Source: Candidatus Krumholzibacteriota bacterium
GTDB lineage: Bacteria; Krumholzibacteriota; Krumholzibacteriia; JACNKJ01
Direction of reading: 5' to 3'
Assembly: GCA_016933175.1 (NCBI GenBank)
Contig: JAFGBK010000002.1
Location: 1 to 62,683 of the forward strand
DNA length: 62,683 nt
Shown here: one piece after another, positions 1 through 13,342 of the stretch
Numbering within the stretch: position 1 is the first letter of the stretch
Layout: every line of letters starts with the position of its first letter
Program-made: the position numbers and the translations under genes
The notes under the pieces: model-generated
Told to the model about the DNA's origin: nothing
The model's database searches: none
The model's input: the letters and a program-made list of their open reading frames with translations, nothing else

Positions 1-909
1 CGCGACAAGCCCGTGCTGGCCGTCTTCATGGGCGGCGCGAGCGTGATACCCGAGCGGGACGAGCTGGCCGCCGCCAGCCTGCCCGACTACAGCTCGCCCA
101 AGCGGGCCGTGGTGGCTCTCAAGGCCATGTGCGACTACGCCGCCTGGCGCAAGCGCCCGCCGCGCGTGGTGACCCGGTTCCCCGTCAACCGGCGCCGCGT
201 CGAGCGGATCCTGTCGCGCAACCTGCGCCTGGGCCGGACCTCCATCATCGACCAGGACGCCAAGGACATCCTGCGGGCCTACGACTTCGCCGTGCCCGAG
301 AGCGGCTTCGCCACCAACGCCGACGAGGCCGTGGAAACGGCCGAGCGCATCGGCTACCCGGTGGCCCTGAAGATCGCCTCGCTGGACATCCTCCACAAGA
401 CGGACCTGGGCGGTGTCAAGCTGGACCTCTTCAGCCCCGTCCAGGTGCGCGACGCCTACGACCTGATGATGCTGCGCATCGGCAAGCGCCTGCCGGCGGC
501 GCGCCTGGACGGCGTCTGGGTCGAGCAGATGTGCCGCGGCCGCGAGGTGATCCTCGGCATGACCCGCGACCCGCAGTTCGGGCCCATGCTCATGTTCGGC
601 CTCGGCGGGATCTTCGTCGAGGCGATGAAGGACGTGGCCTTCTACCTGGCGCCCATCACGGCGTCGGAGGCCATGCAGATGCTCAAGAGCACGCGCTCCT
701 ACGAACTGCTCGCCGGCGCCCGCGAGCAGGGCAAGGTCAACCTGGACGCCATCGCCAGCGGCCTGCAGCGCATCAGCCAGCTGGCCACCGACTTCCCCCA
801 GATCCAGGAGCTGGACATCAATCCCTTCATGGTGGGCGAGCCCGGCACCGAGCCGCTGGTGACCGACGCGCGCTTCACCCTCCGCAGCCAGGGAGGCGAG
901 CAGCCGTGA
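1..909 (+). CDS. acetate/acyl-CoA synthetase (ADP-forming), ATP-grasp C-terminal part, 5' end outside window
   Basis: Partial gene: the frame is open from base 1, so the true start lies upstream; 302 residues are visible. The visible part is the end of the CoA-ligase region followed by an ATP-grasp domain. The segment around residues 115-140 carries the HKTDLGG signature (His at about 132) seen in the beta part of ADP-forming acetyl-CoA synthetases, and an ELDINPF motif lies near residue 270. Known members interconvert acyl-CoA + ADP + Pi with acid + CoA + ATP in the cytosol; related proteins are fused to or act with GNAT acetyltransferases. The stop overlaps the next start (GTGA), so the two genes are translationally coupled and probably act on the same acyl-CoA pool. 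Substrate cannot be read from sequence. Confidence 0.88.
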   Translation, partial: RDKPVLAVFMGGASVIPERDELAAASLPDYSSPKRAVVALKAMCDYAAWRKRPPRVVTRFPVNRRRVERILSRNLRLGRTSIIDQDAKDILRAYDFAVPESGFATNADEAVETAERIGYPVALKIASLDILHKTDLGGVKLDLFSPVQVRDAYDLMMLRIGKRLPAARLDGVWVEQMCRGREVILGMTRDPQFGPMLMFGLGGIFVEAMKDVAFYLAPITASEAMQMLKSTRSYELLAGAREQGKVNLDAIASGLQRISQLATDFPQIQELDINPFMVGEPGTEPLVTDARFTLRSQGGEQP

Positions 910-2786
910 ACGGGCAGAACCGCCCCAGCTACGATCCCGACTGGCAGGCCCGCTACCGCGGCACCATCCGCACGCCCGAGCAGGCCGTCCAGCTCATCAA
1001 GGCCGGCCAGCGGGTCTTCGTCGGCACGGGCTGCGCGCAGCCCCAGGCGCTCGTCAGCGCCATGACCGCCCGCAGCGGCGAGCTGGCCGGGCTCGAGATC
1101 GTCCACCTGCTGACCCTGGGCGTGGCGCCCTACGCCCACCGCGAGCTGACGCGCAACTTCCGCGTCAACAGCTTCTTCATCGCCGAGAACGTGCGCGACC
1201 TGATCCAGGAGGGCCTGGGCGACTACACGCCCATCTTCCTCTCGGACATACCGCGGCTGTTCGAGTCGGGGCAGCTTCCCCTGGACGTCGCGCTGATCCA
1301 GGTGACGCCGCCCGACGCGCGCGGCTACTGCAGCCTCGGCATCTCCGTGGACGTCGTCAAGAGCGCCGCCGCCAACGCGTCGCTGGTCATCGCCGAGATC
1401 AATCCGCGCATGCCGCGCACGCTGGGCGACAGCTTCCTCGACGTCAACGACATCGACCTGCTCGTGCCCGTGGACCGGCCCCTCATCGAGTATCCCCAGG
1501 CCGAACCCAACGAGCTGACGCGCCAGATCGGGCAGTACGTGGCGGCCCTGGTGGAGGACGGCGCCACCATGGAGCTTGGCATCGGCCGCATCCCCCACGC
1601 CGTGCTCGAGTACCTGAAGGACAAGCGCGAGCTCGGCATCCACACCGAGATGCTCACCGACGCCATCGTCGACATGATCGAGGCCGGCGCCATCACCGGC
1701 AGCCGCAAGAGCCTCGACCGCGGCAAGATCGTCGCCAGCTTCTGCATGGGCACGAAGAAGCTCTACGACTGCATCGACAACAATCCCCTCTTCTCCTTCC
1801 GGCCCACCGAGTACGTCAACGACCCCTTCATCATCGGGCAGCAGAACAACATGGTCGCCGTCAACGTGGCCCTGGAGGTGGACCTCACCGGGCAGGTCTG
1901 CTCGGATTCTCTCGGCAGCAAGTTCTTCTCGGGCATCGGCGGCCAGGTGGACTTCAACCGCGGCGCCGCGCGGGCCCACGGCGGCAAGGCCATCATCGCC
2001 CTGCCCTCCACGGCCCAGGACGGCAGCGTCTCGCGGATCGTCTCCAGGCTGACGCCGGGTGCGGGTGTCGTGACCACCCGCGGCGACGTGCACTACGTGG
2101 TCACCGAGTACGGCGTCGCCTACCTGCACGGCAAGAGCGTCCAGGACCGATCCCTCGCCCTCATCAGCATCGCCCACCCGGACTTCCGCGAGCAGCTCCT
2201 CAAGGACGCCGTCGAGGTCAAGTTCGTGCGCCCGGAGATGGCCGCCGTGGGCGACAAGCTCATGGTCGGCCCGCAGGAGCTGCGCACGACCTACGTGCTG
2301 GACGACGGCACCCAGATCAACTTCCGGCCCATCCATCCCACGGACGAGCCGCGGATGAAGGACCTCTTTTACGACCTGTCCCAGGAGACCCTCTACTACC
2401 GCTTCATGCAGGCCATGAAGCACATCCCCCAGAAGCAGCTGATGGACTTCGTCTTCGTGGACCACCGCACCGACGTCGCCATCGTCGGCACCGTGCCGGA
2501 GGCCCACGGCGAGGAGATCGTCGCCATCGGCCGCTACTTCCTCGATCCCCACACGAACCGGGCCGAGGTCGCCTTCACGGTGCGCGACCGCTGGCAGAAC
2601 CGCGGCATCGGATCCTTCCTGCTCAAGACCCTCGTCACCATCGCGCGGCGCAACGGCATCAGCGGTTTCACGGCCGAGGTGCTCAAGGAGAACAAGGCCA
2701 TGCAGACCGTCTTCAACAACAGCGGTCTGAAGGTGCACAGCCACCTCGCCGGCGGGGTCTACAGCTTCGAGATGGATTTCCACTAG
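906..2786 (+). CDS. acetyl-CoA hydrolase/CoA-transferase fused to a GNAT N-acetyltransferase domain
   Basis: 626 residues from the GTG at 906, which overlaps the upstream stop by four bases; the open frame continues far upstream but that part is a shadow of the ATP-grasp gene. Residues about 20-440 are a family I CoA-transferase/acetyl-CoA hydrolase (4-hydroxybutyrate CoA-transferase/Ach1-like) with the typical TEYGVA motif near residue 399. Residues about 470-626 form a GNAT fold with the acetyl-CoA loop RNRGIG. Known fusions of this type are annotated bifunctional; the hydrolase part moves CoA between acids, and the GNAT part could acetylate a protein or small molecule. With the upstream acyl-CoA synthetase it suggests control of acetate/acetyl-CoA balance. 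The target of the GNAT domain is unknown. Confidence 0.88.
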   Translation: MNGQNRPSYDPDWQARYRGTIRTPEQAVQLIKAGQRVFVGTGCAQPQALVSAMTARSGELAGLEIVHLLTLGVAPYAHRELTRNFRVNSFFIAENVRDLIQEGLGDYTPIFLSDIPRLFESGQLPLDVALIQVTPPDARGYCSLGISVDVVKSAAANASLVIAEINPRMPRTLGDSFLDVNDIDLLVPVDRPLIEYPQAEPNELTRQIGQYVAALVEDGATMELGIGRIPHAVLEYLKDKRELGIHTEMLTDAIVDMIEAGAITGSRKSLDRGKIVASFCMGTKKLYDCIDNNPLFSFRPTEYVNDPFIIGQQNNMVAVNVALEVDLTGQVCSDSLGSKFFSGIGGQVDFNRGAARAHGGKAIIALPSTAQDGSVSRIVSRLTPGAGVVTTRGDVHYVVTEYGVAYLHGKSVQDRSLALISIAHPDFREQLLKDAVEVKFVRPEMAAVGDKLMVGPQELRTTYVLDDGTQINFRPIHPTDEPRMKDLFYDLSQETLYYRFMQAMKHIPQKQLMDFVFVDHRTDVAIVGTVPEAHGEEIVAIGRYFLDPHTNRAEVAFTVRDRWQNRGIGSFLLKTLVTIARRNGISGFTAEVLKENKAMQTVFNNSGLKVHSHLAGGVYSFEMDFH

Positions 2787-2838
2787 CGCGGCGCGGGCCA
2801 GCTCCGGCGCCTCCCCCACCTGACCAGGATGCGCGCGC

Positions 2839-5388
2839 CTACTTGACGAGGGCGAGCTTGCGCGCGTCGGTGGCGCCCCCGGCGCGCAGTCGGCAGAGGT
2901 AGACGCCGGCAGCCGCGGGATGCCCGGCGTCGTCGCGTCCATCCCAGTCCAGGGTATGCGTGCCGGCGGGCAGCTGGACGCCGTCCAGGAGCCGCCGCAG
3001 GCGGCGGCCGGTCACGTCGACGATCTCCACGGTGGCCGTCGCCGGCCGCGGCAGGACGAAGCGGATCGCGGTGGCGGGGTTGAAGGGGTTGGGCGTGTTG
3101 GGCAGGAGCCGGGCGCGGTCCGGCGACGGCGCCGCGGCGGCGCCGGTGATGACGCAGCCCTGGTCCTCGGCGCCCATGCGCAGGTTGCAGGTGTTGTGCT
3201 CCGGCAGGCAGGGCGAGATGTCCGCCAGCTGGTAGTCCTGGACGGATTCGTTGCAGAAGCGGGGATTGACGGCGATGTTGCCTTCCAACCCGGTCTGGTC
3301 GGGGATGGTGCCGGCGTACCCGCCGCCCGCGTTGCCCCAGACATCGTCGCAGGTCATCTGGGCGAGGCTGGTCTCCGTGGCGCCGTGGATCCCGGCCCCC
3401 GAGCGGCTGAGGGCGATGATGGAGGCCGCGACGGTCGCCTGGGCGTCGGTGCCGAGGTAGATCCCGCCGCCCAGGCCCTCGGCGCCGTTGGAGACGATCG
3501 TGGTCTCGTCGACGGTCACCGTGGCGGCGCTGGCGCAGTACACGGCCCCGCCGTGGCTGACCGCCAGGTTGCCCGCCAGTATGCAGTCCGCCAGCTCGGG
3601 CGCGGCGCCGGTCTGGCAGGCGATCGCGCCGCCGTGCCCGTCCGAGGTGTTGTCCAGGAAGCGCAGCTTGTCCAGCAGCGGCGCGGCGCCGTTGCGGCAG
3701 GTGATGGCGCCACCCGTGGCGGTGGCGTGATTGCCCGCGAAGACCATCTCCGCGAGGGTGGGCGAGGCCCCGTCGCAGTGAATGCCGCCGCCGTTGCTGC
3801 CGAAGCCGCCGGTGATGGTCAGGCCCCGCAGCACCGTGGCGCGCGTCTCGCCGGAGTGGAAGTGGAAGGCACGCCCCAGGCCCTCGCAGTCGATGATGGT
3901 CTGTCCGGCGCCCGCCGCCCCGATGATGATCAGGTTCCTGCCGGTCGGATCGATGTTGCGGTTGTTTGCGCCCTGGTAGATGCCGGACGATACGAGCACG
4001 GTGTCCCCGTCCACGGCGACCGCCACGGCCGCGGCGAGGTCCGGGAACTCCCCGGGAACCAGATGGATGTGGAAGCTGCCGGTGCAGCCGATGGGGAGGG
4101 CGCCCATGAGCGCGTAGCAGTCGTTGTTGAGCGGGGCGCAGGGCGAGGAGGCGTGCAGGGTCAGCGGGTTATCGGGATTGCTGGCGCCGCAGAAGAGGGG
4201 ATCGGCGGCCAGGTTGCCGTTCTGGCCGGTCATGTCGCTCAGCGCGCCGCCGTAATCCTGGCCCTCGCTGCCGAAGACGTCGGAGCAGGTGATGTCCAGC
4301 GTCGCGGCGGCGTCCGCGGCATGGAGGCCGTCGGCCCCGCTGCTGAAGGCCACGATGCAGCGTGCGAGGACCGCGGCGGCGCCGCCCGCCAGATGCAGGC
4401 CGGCGCCGCCCGCGGGCGCGGCGCTGGCGTTGAGCGTGACGCCCGCCAGCGATAGCTGGGCGCCGCCGTCCGCGAAGACGCCCCCGCCGCTCAGGTCGGC
4501 CGTGCTGGCGTCCAGGTCGCAATCCACGAGACTGGCCGCGCCGCCGAGGCAGTAGAGCGCGCCGCCGCGCCCCCCCTCGTCGGGCACGGTGAGGTGGGCC
4601 TGGTTGTCCCGGAAGCTGCAGGCGATGAGCTCGACGACGGCGTTCTCGGCGTAGACGGCGCCGCCGAAGCCCCCGCACCAGTTCAGCAAGGAATCCGCCT
4701 GGGCCGCCGCTTCGTTGTCTTCGAAGACCGTCCGCTGCAGCTTGAGGCCCGCGCCGCCCGCGCAGTGGATGGCGCCGCCGTAGGCGGCCAGGTTCGCGCG
4801 GAAGGTCGCCTGGTCCAGGACGGGCACGGAGCCGTCGCAGTGCAGGGCGCCGCCGCGCAGGGCGACGTTGCCCTGGAAGAGGACGTTCGCCACCAGGGGC
4901 GAGGCGCCACCGGTGCAGGCCAGGCCCCCGCCGGCGACATGCGTCCCATCGCCGGCCACGCAGTTCTCGATGACGAGGTTGCTCAGGGTCGGCGACGCGC
5001 CCTCGCAGAGGATCCCCATGCCCGTCTCGGCGGCGCCGCCGCGGATGGTGAAGCCCTCCACCGCCGCCGCGCGCGACTCGCCCGAGTGGAAGTGCAGGGC
5101 ACGACCCTGGCCCGCGCAGTCGATGACCGTCAGCTCGGGCCCCGAGTAGGCGAGAAGGTGGATGTCCTTGCCGTGGTAATCCAGGTTCCGGTTGCCCTCG
5201 CCGGTATAGGGACCCGCGAAGACGAGCAGGGTGTCGCCGGGGTCGCAGAGGTCGATGCCGGACTGGATGGGTCCGGGATAGGTGACGGTGTGGATGGCCG
5301 ACCGCGCTCCGCCGGCCGCCGCGAGCGTGGCGGCCGCGAGAAGCGCGAGAGCCGCCATGCCCGGCCGGCAGCGATGTCCTCGAACCAT
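2839..5388 (-). CDS. secreted right-handed beta-helix protein with FlgD-like C-terminal sorting domain
   Basis: 849 residues from the ATG at 5388, chosen because GGAGG sits seven bases upstream; a TTG twelve bases further out would bury that site. A signal peptide (basic start, then an Ala/Leu-rich core to about residue 30) indicates export. The body has two similar halves, about 25-425 and 430-740, each opening with a (V/P)PGxFxxI-like segment, a DTLLV/DTVLV strand and an ALHFHSGE/AFHFHSGE segment, then many short Gly-rich parallel beta-helix turns, so the protein arose by internal duplication. The last 85 residues carry PNTPNPFNPATAI and WDGRDDAG, typical of the FlgD-like Ig domain used as a cell-surface or secretion tail in FCB bacteria. 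Probably a surface-exposed adhesin or carbohydrate-binding protein; no catalytic residues could be assigned. Confidence 0.85.
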   Translation of the reverse strand: MVRGHRCRPGMAALALLAAATLAAAGGARSAIHTVTYPGPIQSGIDLCDPGDTLLVFAGPYTGEGNRNLDYHGKDIHLLAYSGPELTVIDCAGQGRALHFHSGESRAAAVEGFTIRGGAAETGMGILCEGASPTLSNLVIENCVAGDGTHVAGGGLACTGGASPLVANVLFQGNVALRGGALHCDGSVPVLDQATFRANLAAYGGAIHCAGGAGLKLQRTVFEDNEAAAQADSLLNWCGGFGGAVYAENAVVELIACSFRDNQAHLTVPDEGGRGGALYCLGGAASLVDCDLDASTADLSGGGVFADGGAQLSLAGVTLNASAAPAGGAGLHLAGGAAAVLARCIVAFSSGADGLHAADAAATLDITCSDVFGSEGQDYGGALSDMTGQNGNLAADPLFCGASNPDNPLTLHASSPCAPLNNDCYALMGALPIGCTGSFHIHLVPGEFPDLAAAVAVAVDGDTVLVSSGIYQGANNRNIDPTGRNLIIIGAAGAGQTIIDCEGLGRAFHFHSGETRATVLRGLTITGGFGSNGGGIHCDGASPTLAEMVFAGNHATATGGAITCRNGAAPLLDKLRFLDNTSDGHGGAIACQTGAAPELADCILAGNLAVSHGGAVYCASAATVTVDETTIVSNGAEGLGGGIYLGTDAQATVAASIIALSRSGAGIHGATETSLAQMTCDDVWGNAGGGYAGTIPDQTGLEGNIAVNPRFCNESVQDYQLADISPCLPEHNTCNLRMGAEDQGCVITGAAAAPSPDRARLLPNTPNPFNPATAIRFVLPRPATATVEIVDVTGRRLRRLLDGVQLPAGTHTLDWDGRDDAGHPAAAGVYLCRLRAGGATDARKLALVK

Positions 5389-5499
5389 CGGCACCTCCAA
5401 GACTTGCCGCGAGTGGGGCCGCGCCGCGCCGGTGCGCAGCGGCGGGCGCGGCTACCATTCTACCACGTCAGGCGACGCGCCTCAACGCGGGCCGTGCGA

Positions 5500-5594
5500 T
5501 GTCCGGGGGAGAGCGCGGCTCGGCCGGCCGGCGGTCGGAGCCCGCGCGGCGCGGGCGGGTCCCCGCCGGCGGGCCGGTCCGGCGCGGGCGGGGC
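5500..5594. other. GC-rich palindromic intergenic stretch, possible terminator of the hybrid kinase
   Basis: Between the two leftward genes lies a run of nested GC inverted repeats, for example GCCCGCGC/GCGCGGGC around 5540-5556 and several GGCC/CCGG blocks up to the kinase stop. It could terminate the kinase transcript, but no U-tract is present, so this is a weak call. Confidence 0.3.
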
Positions 5595-8627
<3,033 letters not shown>

Positions 8628-8809
8628 GTCCGCCTCCCTCCCGCGGGCCGCAACGCGCCTGCGGGCCGACCGGCCGCCGGGTGGCATCCTGCCTCGCGCA
8701 AGGCCTCGCGACGCGCGCATGGCAAGCTTATCCCCGACCCGGACGCAATGCCAGGGGAAAGGGCGGGCGGCGCTTTCCCGCGGCGGCGTCTTTCTGCTAG
8801 TGTCGGGCC

Positions 8810-9910
8810 ATGAAGGACACCCGCTTCAGCCGCGCCTTCCTGCTCATCCTGCTGGTGCTGATCACGGCCCTGTTCCTGGTCATGATCCGCGACTTCCTGC
8901 TCACCATCCTCCTGGCCGCCATCATCGCGGGCCTGTCCCATCCGCTGTTCCGGCGCCTGGCGGCCTTCTACCGCGGCCGGCGGGCCGTCGCCAGCTTCAC
9001 GGTGGTGGTCGTCGTGCTGCTGGTGGTCATCCTGCCCCTGCTGCTGCTGGCCGGCTTGGTGGCCGGCCAGGCTCTCGAGATCACGCAGCTGGTGCGGCCC
9101 TGGGTGTCCTCGCGCCTCGAGCAGCCGGACCGGCTCATGGACAGCCTGCGCGGCACGCCCCTCTACGAGCAGCTCGCCCCCTACCGCGAGCCCATCCTGC
9201 GCAAGGCCGGCGAGCTGGTGGGCACGGCCGGGAGCTTCCTCGTCGAGAGCATCCGCGCCGGCACGCGCGGCACGGTGGTCTTCTTCTTCCACTTCTTCAT
9301 CCTGCTCTACTCGCTCTACTTCCTGCTCATGGACGGCGGGCGCATGCTGCGGCGCATCTTCGGCTATCTGCCCCTGGGGACGGCCGACCGCGACCGCATG
9401 CTGGACAAGTTCACTTCCGTGACCCGCGCCACCCTCAAGGGCACGCTCCTGGTGGGCATCACGCAGGGCGGCCTGGCGGCCCTCGCCTTCTGGATCGTGG
9501 GCATCCCGGGCGTGCTGTTCTGGGGGACGGTGATGACGCTGCTGTCCATCATCCCCGGCATCGGCACGGCCCTGGTCTGGCTGCCGGCGGCGGGCATCCT
9601 CATGGCGACGGGCAAGATCTGGCAGGGCATCTTCCTCCTGCTCTTCTGCGGTCTGGTGGTGGGCAGCGCCGACAACCTCATGCGGCCGCGCCTGGTGGGG
9701 CGCGACACGCGCATGCACGAGCTGCTGATACTCTTCGGCACGCTCGGTGGATTGGTTCTCTTCGGCGTGGTCGGCTTCATCGTGGGTCCCGTACTCGCCG
9801 CCCTGTTCGTGACCATCTGGGACATCTACGGCCACGCCTTCCGCGATCTGCTGCCCGGGACCGGCGGTCCCGCACCCGAAGGCGGCGGAACGCGGGAGCC
9901 GGGCCGGTGA
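8810..9910 (+). CDS. AI-2E family transporter (PerM/TqsA-like permease)
   Basis: 366 residues, mostly hydrophobic, with paired helices at the N-terminus (about 8-40), one near 60-85, a long soluble segment (about 90-150), then clustered membrane helices to about 345. This is the layout of the AI-2E/PerM permease family (usual length 340-370). Members export quorum-sensing AI-2 or, in other branches, act as Na+(Li+)/H+ antiporters, so the substrate is open. It is divergent from the hybrid kinase and overlaps the following MFS gene by four bases (GTGA), so the two membrane proteins are made together. Confidence 0.85.
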   Translation: MKDTRFSRAFLLILLVLITALFLVMIRDFLLTILLAAIIAGLSHPLFRRLAAFYRGRRAVASFTVVVVVLLVVILPLLLLAGLVAGQALEITQLVRPWVSSRLEQPDRLMDSLRGTPLYEQLAPYREPILRKAGELVGTAGSFLVESIRAGTRGTVVFFFHFFILLYSLYFLLMDGGRMLRRIFGYLPLGTADRDRMLDKFTSVTRATLKGTLLVGITQGGLAALAFWIVGIPGVLFWGTVMTLLSIIPGIGTALVWLPAAGILMATGKIWQGIFLLLFCGLVVGSADNLMRPRLVGRDTRMHELLILFGTLGGLVLFGVVGFIVGPVLAALFVTIWDIYGHAFRDLLPGTGGPAPEGGGTREPGR

Positions 9911-11127
9911 GCCGCGTCTCACCCGAGCACATGCCCCCGCCCGGGGCGGCGGGCGGGGGCGCGCGGCGTCCCGGCTTTCGCCCCAAGCGCGTGTTCGGCA
10001 TCGCCGGCGCCCACTTCGTCCATGACGCCTTCTCGGCCTTCCTGCCGCCCCTGCTGCCCCTGCTCATCGACAAGCTGTCGCTGTCGCTGGCCCTCGGCGG
10101 GTCCCTGACCCTCTACCAGCGCCTGCCCATGGTGCTGGCCCCGTGGCTGGGCGCCCTCGCCGATCGGCGCGACCTGCGCTGGTTCGTCATCACGGGTCCG
10201 GGCCTGACGGCCCTGGCCATGAGCCTCATGGGCCTGGCCCCCCATTACGCCATGCTGGCCCTGCTGCTCCTGGTGGCCGGCATCAGCAGCGCCGTCTTCC
10301 ACACGCCGGCGCCAGTGATGATCGTCCGGGCCTCGGGCCGCGACCTGGGGCGGGGCCTGAGCATCTACCAGCTCGGCGGCGAGCTGGCCCGCACCCTCGG
10401 CCCCCTGGCCGCCGTGGGCGCCGTCTCCCTCTGGGGCCTGGAGGGCATCTGGCGCCTGATGCCCCTGGGCCTGGCCAGCTCCGCCCTCCTCTGGCACCGC
10501 TTCCGCCGCCTGCCCGCGGAGCGCGGGCCGGCCCGGCGCCCGCCCTTCGCCGAGACCTGGCGTGACCTGCGTCCCACCCTCGTCGGCCTGTCGGCGGTGA
10601 TGCTGGCCCGCTCCCTGCTGCTGGGCGCCCTGGCCGCCTTCCTGCCCCTCTACGTCCAGCGGCAGGGGGGATCCCTCTGGCTGGCCGGCGCCGTCTACTC
10701 CCTCTACCAGCTATCCGGGGCCGGCGGCGCCCTGGTGGTGGGCACCCTCAGCGACCGGCTGGGCCGGCGGCGGATCCTCGCCGCGGTCCTGCTGGTCTCG
10801 CCCCTGGTGATGGTGCTGTTCCTGTTCAGCGAGGGGTGGATCCTGGTGCCCGTCCTCGTCCTGCTGGGCTTCACCAGCCTGTCCACAACGCCGGTGATGA
10901 TCGCGCTGATCCAGGAGCGCCGGCCCGCCCATCCCTCCACCGCCCAGGGCCTGTTCACGGCCGTCAGCTTCTCGGTGAACGCCGTCATGGCCCTGGTGGT
11001 GGGCGCCCTGGCGGACCGCATGGGGCTGCACAGCGCCTTCCTCCTGTCCGCCGTCCTGGCCCTCCTCGCCCTGCCGGCGCTGCTCCTGCTGCCCGGGAGC
11101 CGCTCGCGCCGGGAAGCGGCGCCGTGA
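9907..11127 (+). CDS. MFS transporter, fosmidomycin-resistance-like
   Basis: 406 residues from GTG 9907, which overlaps the upstream stop; an ATG at 9931 is an alternative start. Twelve hydrophobic segments fit the major facilitator fold. The N-terminal part (HFVHDAFSAFLPPLLPLL) and the GGELARTLGPL motif resemble the Fsr (fosmidomycin-resistance) branch, and an LSDRLGRRR-type motif follows helix 8. Such proteins export small molecules by proton antiport at the inner membrane; the natural substrate is not known. Coupling to the AI-2E permease suggests a two-transporter operon. The gene ends just before a GC-rich hairpin. Confidence 0.85.
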   Translation: MSRVSPEHMPPPGAAGGGARRPGFRPKRVFGIAGAHFVHDAFSAFLPPLLPLLIDKLSLSLALGGSLTLYQRLPMVLAPWLGALADRRDLRWFVITGPGLTALAMSLMGLAPHYAMLALLLLVAGISSAVFHTPAPVMIVRASGRDLGRGLSIYQLGGELARTLGPLAAVGAVSLWGLEGIWRLMPLGLASSALLWHRFRRLPAERGPARRPPFAETWRDLRPTLVGLSAVMLARSLLLGALAAFLPLYVQRQGGSLWLAGAVYSLYQLSGAGGALVVGTLSDRLGRRRILAAVLLVSPLVMVLFLFSEGWILVPVLVLLGFTSLSTTPVMIALIQERRPAHPSTAQGLFTAVSFSVNAVMALVVGALADRMGLHSAFLLSAVLALLALPALLLLPGSRSRREAAP

Positions 11128-11143
11128 CGGGGCCATGAATCCG

Positions 11144-11176
11144 GCCGCCCGGGCTTGCGCGGGCCGCCCGGGCGGC
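11144..11176 (+). terminator. GC-rich 11-bp hairpin between the MFS gene and EF-G
   Basis: GCCGCCCGGGC at 11144-11154 pairs perfectly with GCCCGGGCGGC at 11166-11176 across an 11-base loop, followed by TATCTTGG rather than a clean T-run. It lies 16 bases after the MFS stop and about 70 before the EF-G start, which fits a terminator or attenuator separating the two units. Confidence 0.45.
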
Positions 11177-11244
11177 TATCTTGGGCCCTTCGCGCCCACG
11201 GGCGGCCGCGCCGGCCGCCCCGATCCAGATCGAGGAGTTCCGCC

Positions 11245-13332
11245 ATGAACGGAGACCGCAGCCGGCTCCGGAACATCGGCATCAGCGCCCACATCGACTC
11301 GGGGAAGACCACCCTCACCGAGCGCATCCTCTTCTATGCCAAGCGTATCCGCGCCATCCACGAAGTGCGGGGCAAGGACGGCGTGGGCGCCACGATGGAC
11401 TCCATGGACCTCGAGCGCGAGCGGGGCATCACCATCGCCTCGGCGGCCACCCACGTGACCTGGGACAGCCACCAGCTCAACGTCATCGACACGCCCGGCC
11501 ACGTGGACTTCACCATCGAGGTGGAGCGCAGCCTGCGCGTGCTGGACGGCGCCGTGCTGGTGCTTTGCGGCGTGGCCGGGGTGCAGAGCCAGTCCATCAC
11601 CGTCGACCGGCAGATGAAGCGCTACGGCGTGCCCGTGGTGGCCTTCGTCAACAAGTGCGACCGCTCCGGGGCGAATCCGGCGCGGGTGGCCGAGCAGCTG
11701 CGCGACCGGCTGGGCCACAACGCCGTCCTGCTGCAGATCCCCATCGGCCTCGAGGCGGCGCACCGGGGTGTCGTGGACCTCGTGCGCATGAAGGCCGTCT
11801 ACTTCGACGGCGAGCACGGCGAGACGGTCCGCGAGGAAGAGATCCCCGCCGCCCTGCGCATCGAGGCGGAGAGCCGGCGCGAGGAGCTGCTGGACGCGGC
11901 CTCGCTGTTCAGCGACGAGCTGACGGAGGCCGTCCTGGAGGAGCGCGTCACCGAGACGCTGGTGCACGCGGCCATCCGCCGCGGCGTGCTGGCGCGCGGG
12001 CTGACGCCGGTCCTGCTGGGCTCGGCCTACAAGAACAAGGGCGTCCAGCCCCTGCTGGACGCCGTCGTGCGCTACCTGCCCGATCCCACCGAGGTGGCCA
12101 ACGAGGCCCGCGACCTGGACGCCGAGGGCGAGGAGCGCCGCTTCACCGTGAGCAACGACCCGGACGATCCGCTGCTGGCCCTGGCCTTCAAGCTGGAGGA
12201 CGGCCCCTACGGGCAGCTCAGCTACCTGCGCCTCTACCAGGGCCGCCTGGCCAAGGGCGACACCATCCACAACAGCCGCAGCGGGCGCCGCGTCAAGGTG
12301 GGCCGCCTGGTGCGCATGCACGCGGACGCCATGGAGGACATCGAGACGGCCGCGGCCGGGGACATCGTGGCGCTGTTCGGCGTGGACTGCGCCTCGGGCG
12401 ACACCTTCACCGACGGCCGCCTGCGGGCGGCCATGACCAGCATGCACGTGCCGGAGCCGGTGATCAGCCTGGCCATCCGTCCCCGCGACCGCGCCGACCA
12501 GGACCGCCTGGCCCGGGCCCTTCAGCGCTTCACCAAGGAGGACCCCACCTTCCGCGTCGGCAGCGACGAGGAGACCGGAGACACGGTGGTGCGCGGCATG
12601 GGCGAGCTGCACCTGGAGGTCTACCTGGAGCGCATGCGCCGCGAGTACGGGGCCGAGGTCGAGACCAGCGCGCCCCAGGTGGCCTACCGCGAGACGCTGG
12701 GCCGCGCGGTCGCCTTCGACTACACCCACAAGAAGCAGACCGGCGGCGCCGGCCAGTACGGCCGCATCGTGGGGCGCCTGGAGCCCTGGCCCGAGGCGCT
12801 CTTCGTCTTCGAGAGCCGGGTGACGGGCGGCAACGTGCCCACGGAGTTCATCCCCGCCGTGGAGAAGGGATTCCGGACATCCCTGGACCGGGGGCCGTCC
12901 ATCGGCGCCCCCGTGGTCAACGTCAAGGTCACGCTGGAGGACGGCAACGCCCACGCCGTGGACTCCTCGGACCGGGCCTTCCAGGAGGCCGCCCGCGGCG
13001 CCTTCCGCCGCTTCTACCCCCAGGGCGCGCCGCGCGTGCTGGAACCCCTGATGTTCATCTCGGTGGAGACCCCCCGCGAGCACCAGGGCGAGGCCATGGC
13101 CAGCCTCATGCAGCGGCGGGCCATCGTCCTGGGCACCACCGAGGATCCGGAGTTCGTGCGCGTCGACGCCGAGGTCCCCCTGGCCGAGATGTTCGGCTAC
13201 GCCACGGTCCTGCGCTCGCTGACGCAGGGCAAGGCCACCTTCAGCATGGAGTTCCGCCGCTACGCCCCGGCCCCCGAAGCCATGGCCGAGGAGCTGCGCC
13301 GCCGGCACCAGGAGAGCCGGCGCGGCGCCTAG
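11245..13332 (+). CDS. fusA: translation elongation factor G, mitochondrial EF-G1/spdEFG1 type
   Basis: 695 residues from the ATG at 11245 with GAGGAG seven bases upstream. Domain order is complete: GTPase with AHIDSGKT (about 15-22), the RERGIT switch region, DTPGH, and NKCD (canonical NKxD), followed by domains II-V. It moves tRNA-mRNA through the ribosome after peptide transfer. The switch I segment reads [12 protein letters not shown] and the following part [17 protein letters not shown], which is the pattern of mitochondrial EF-G1 and of the spirochaete/planctomycete spdEFG1 group rather than the usual bacterial EGAATMDWMEQE pattern. It is not next to tuf, which is at the other end of the window. 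A P-loop ATPase gene follows 10 bases downstream. Confidence 0.95.
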   Translation: MNGDRSRLRNIGISAHIDSGKTTLTERILFYAKRIRAIHEVRGKDGVGATMDSMDLERERGITIASAATHVTWDSHQLNVIDTPGHVDFTIEVERSLRVLDGAVLVLCGVAGVQSQSITVDRQMKRYGVPVVAFVNKCDRSGANPARVAEQLRDRLGHNAVLLQIPIGLEAAHRGVVDLVRMKAVYFDGEHGETVREEEIPAALRIEAESRREELLDAASLFSDELTEAVLEERVTETLVHAAIRRGVLARGLTPVLLGSAYKNKGVQPLLDAVVRYLPDPTEVANEARDLDAEGEERRFTVSNDPDDPLLALAFKLEDGPYGQLSYLRLYQGRLAKGDTIHNSRSGRRVKVGRLVRMHADAMEDIETAAAGDIVALFGVDCASGDTFTDGRLRAAMTSMHVPEPVISLAIRPRDRADQDRLARALQRFTKEDPTFRVGSDEETGDTVVRGMGELHLEVYLERMRREYGAEVETSAPQVAYRETLGRAVAFDYTHKKQTGGAGQYGRIVGRLEPWPEALFVFESRVTGGNVPTEFIPAVEKGFRTSLDRGPSIGAPVVNVKVTLEDGNAHAVDSSDRAFQEAARGAFRRFYPQGAPRVLEPLMFISVETPREHQGEAMASLMQRRAIVLGTTEDPEFVRVDAEVPLAEMFGYATVLRSLTQGKATFSMEFRRYAPAPEAMAEELRRRHQESRRGA

Positions 13333-13342
13333 GAGGTCAACG

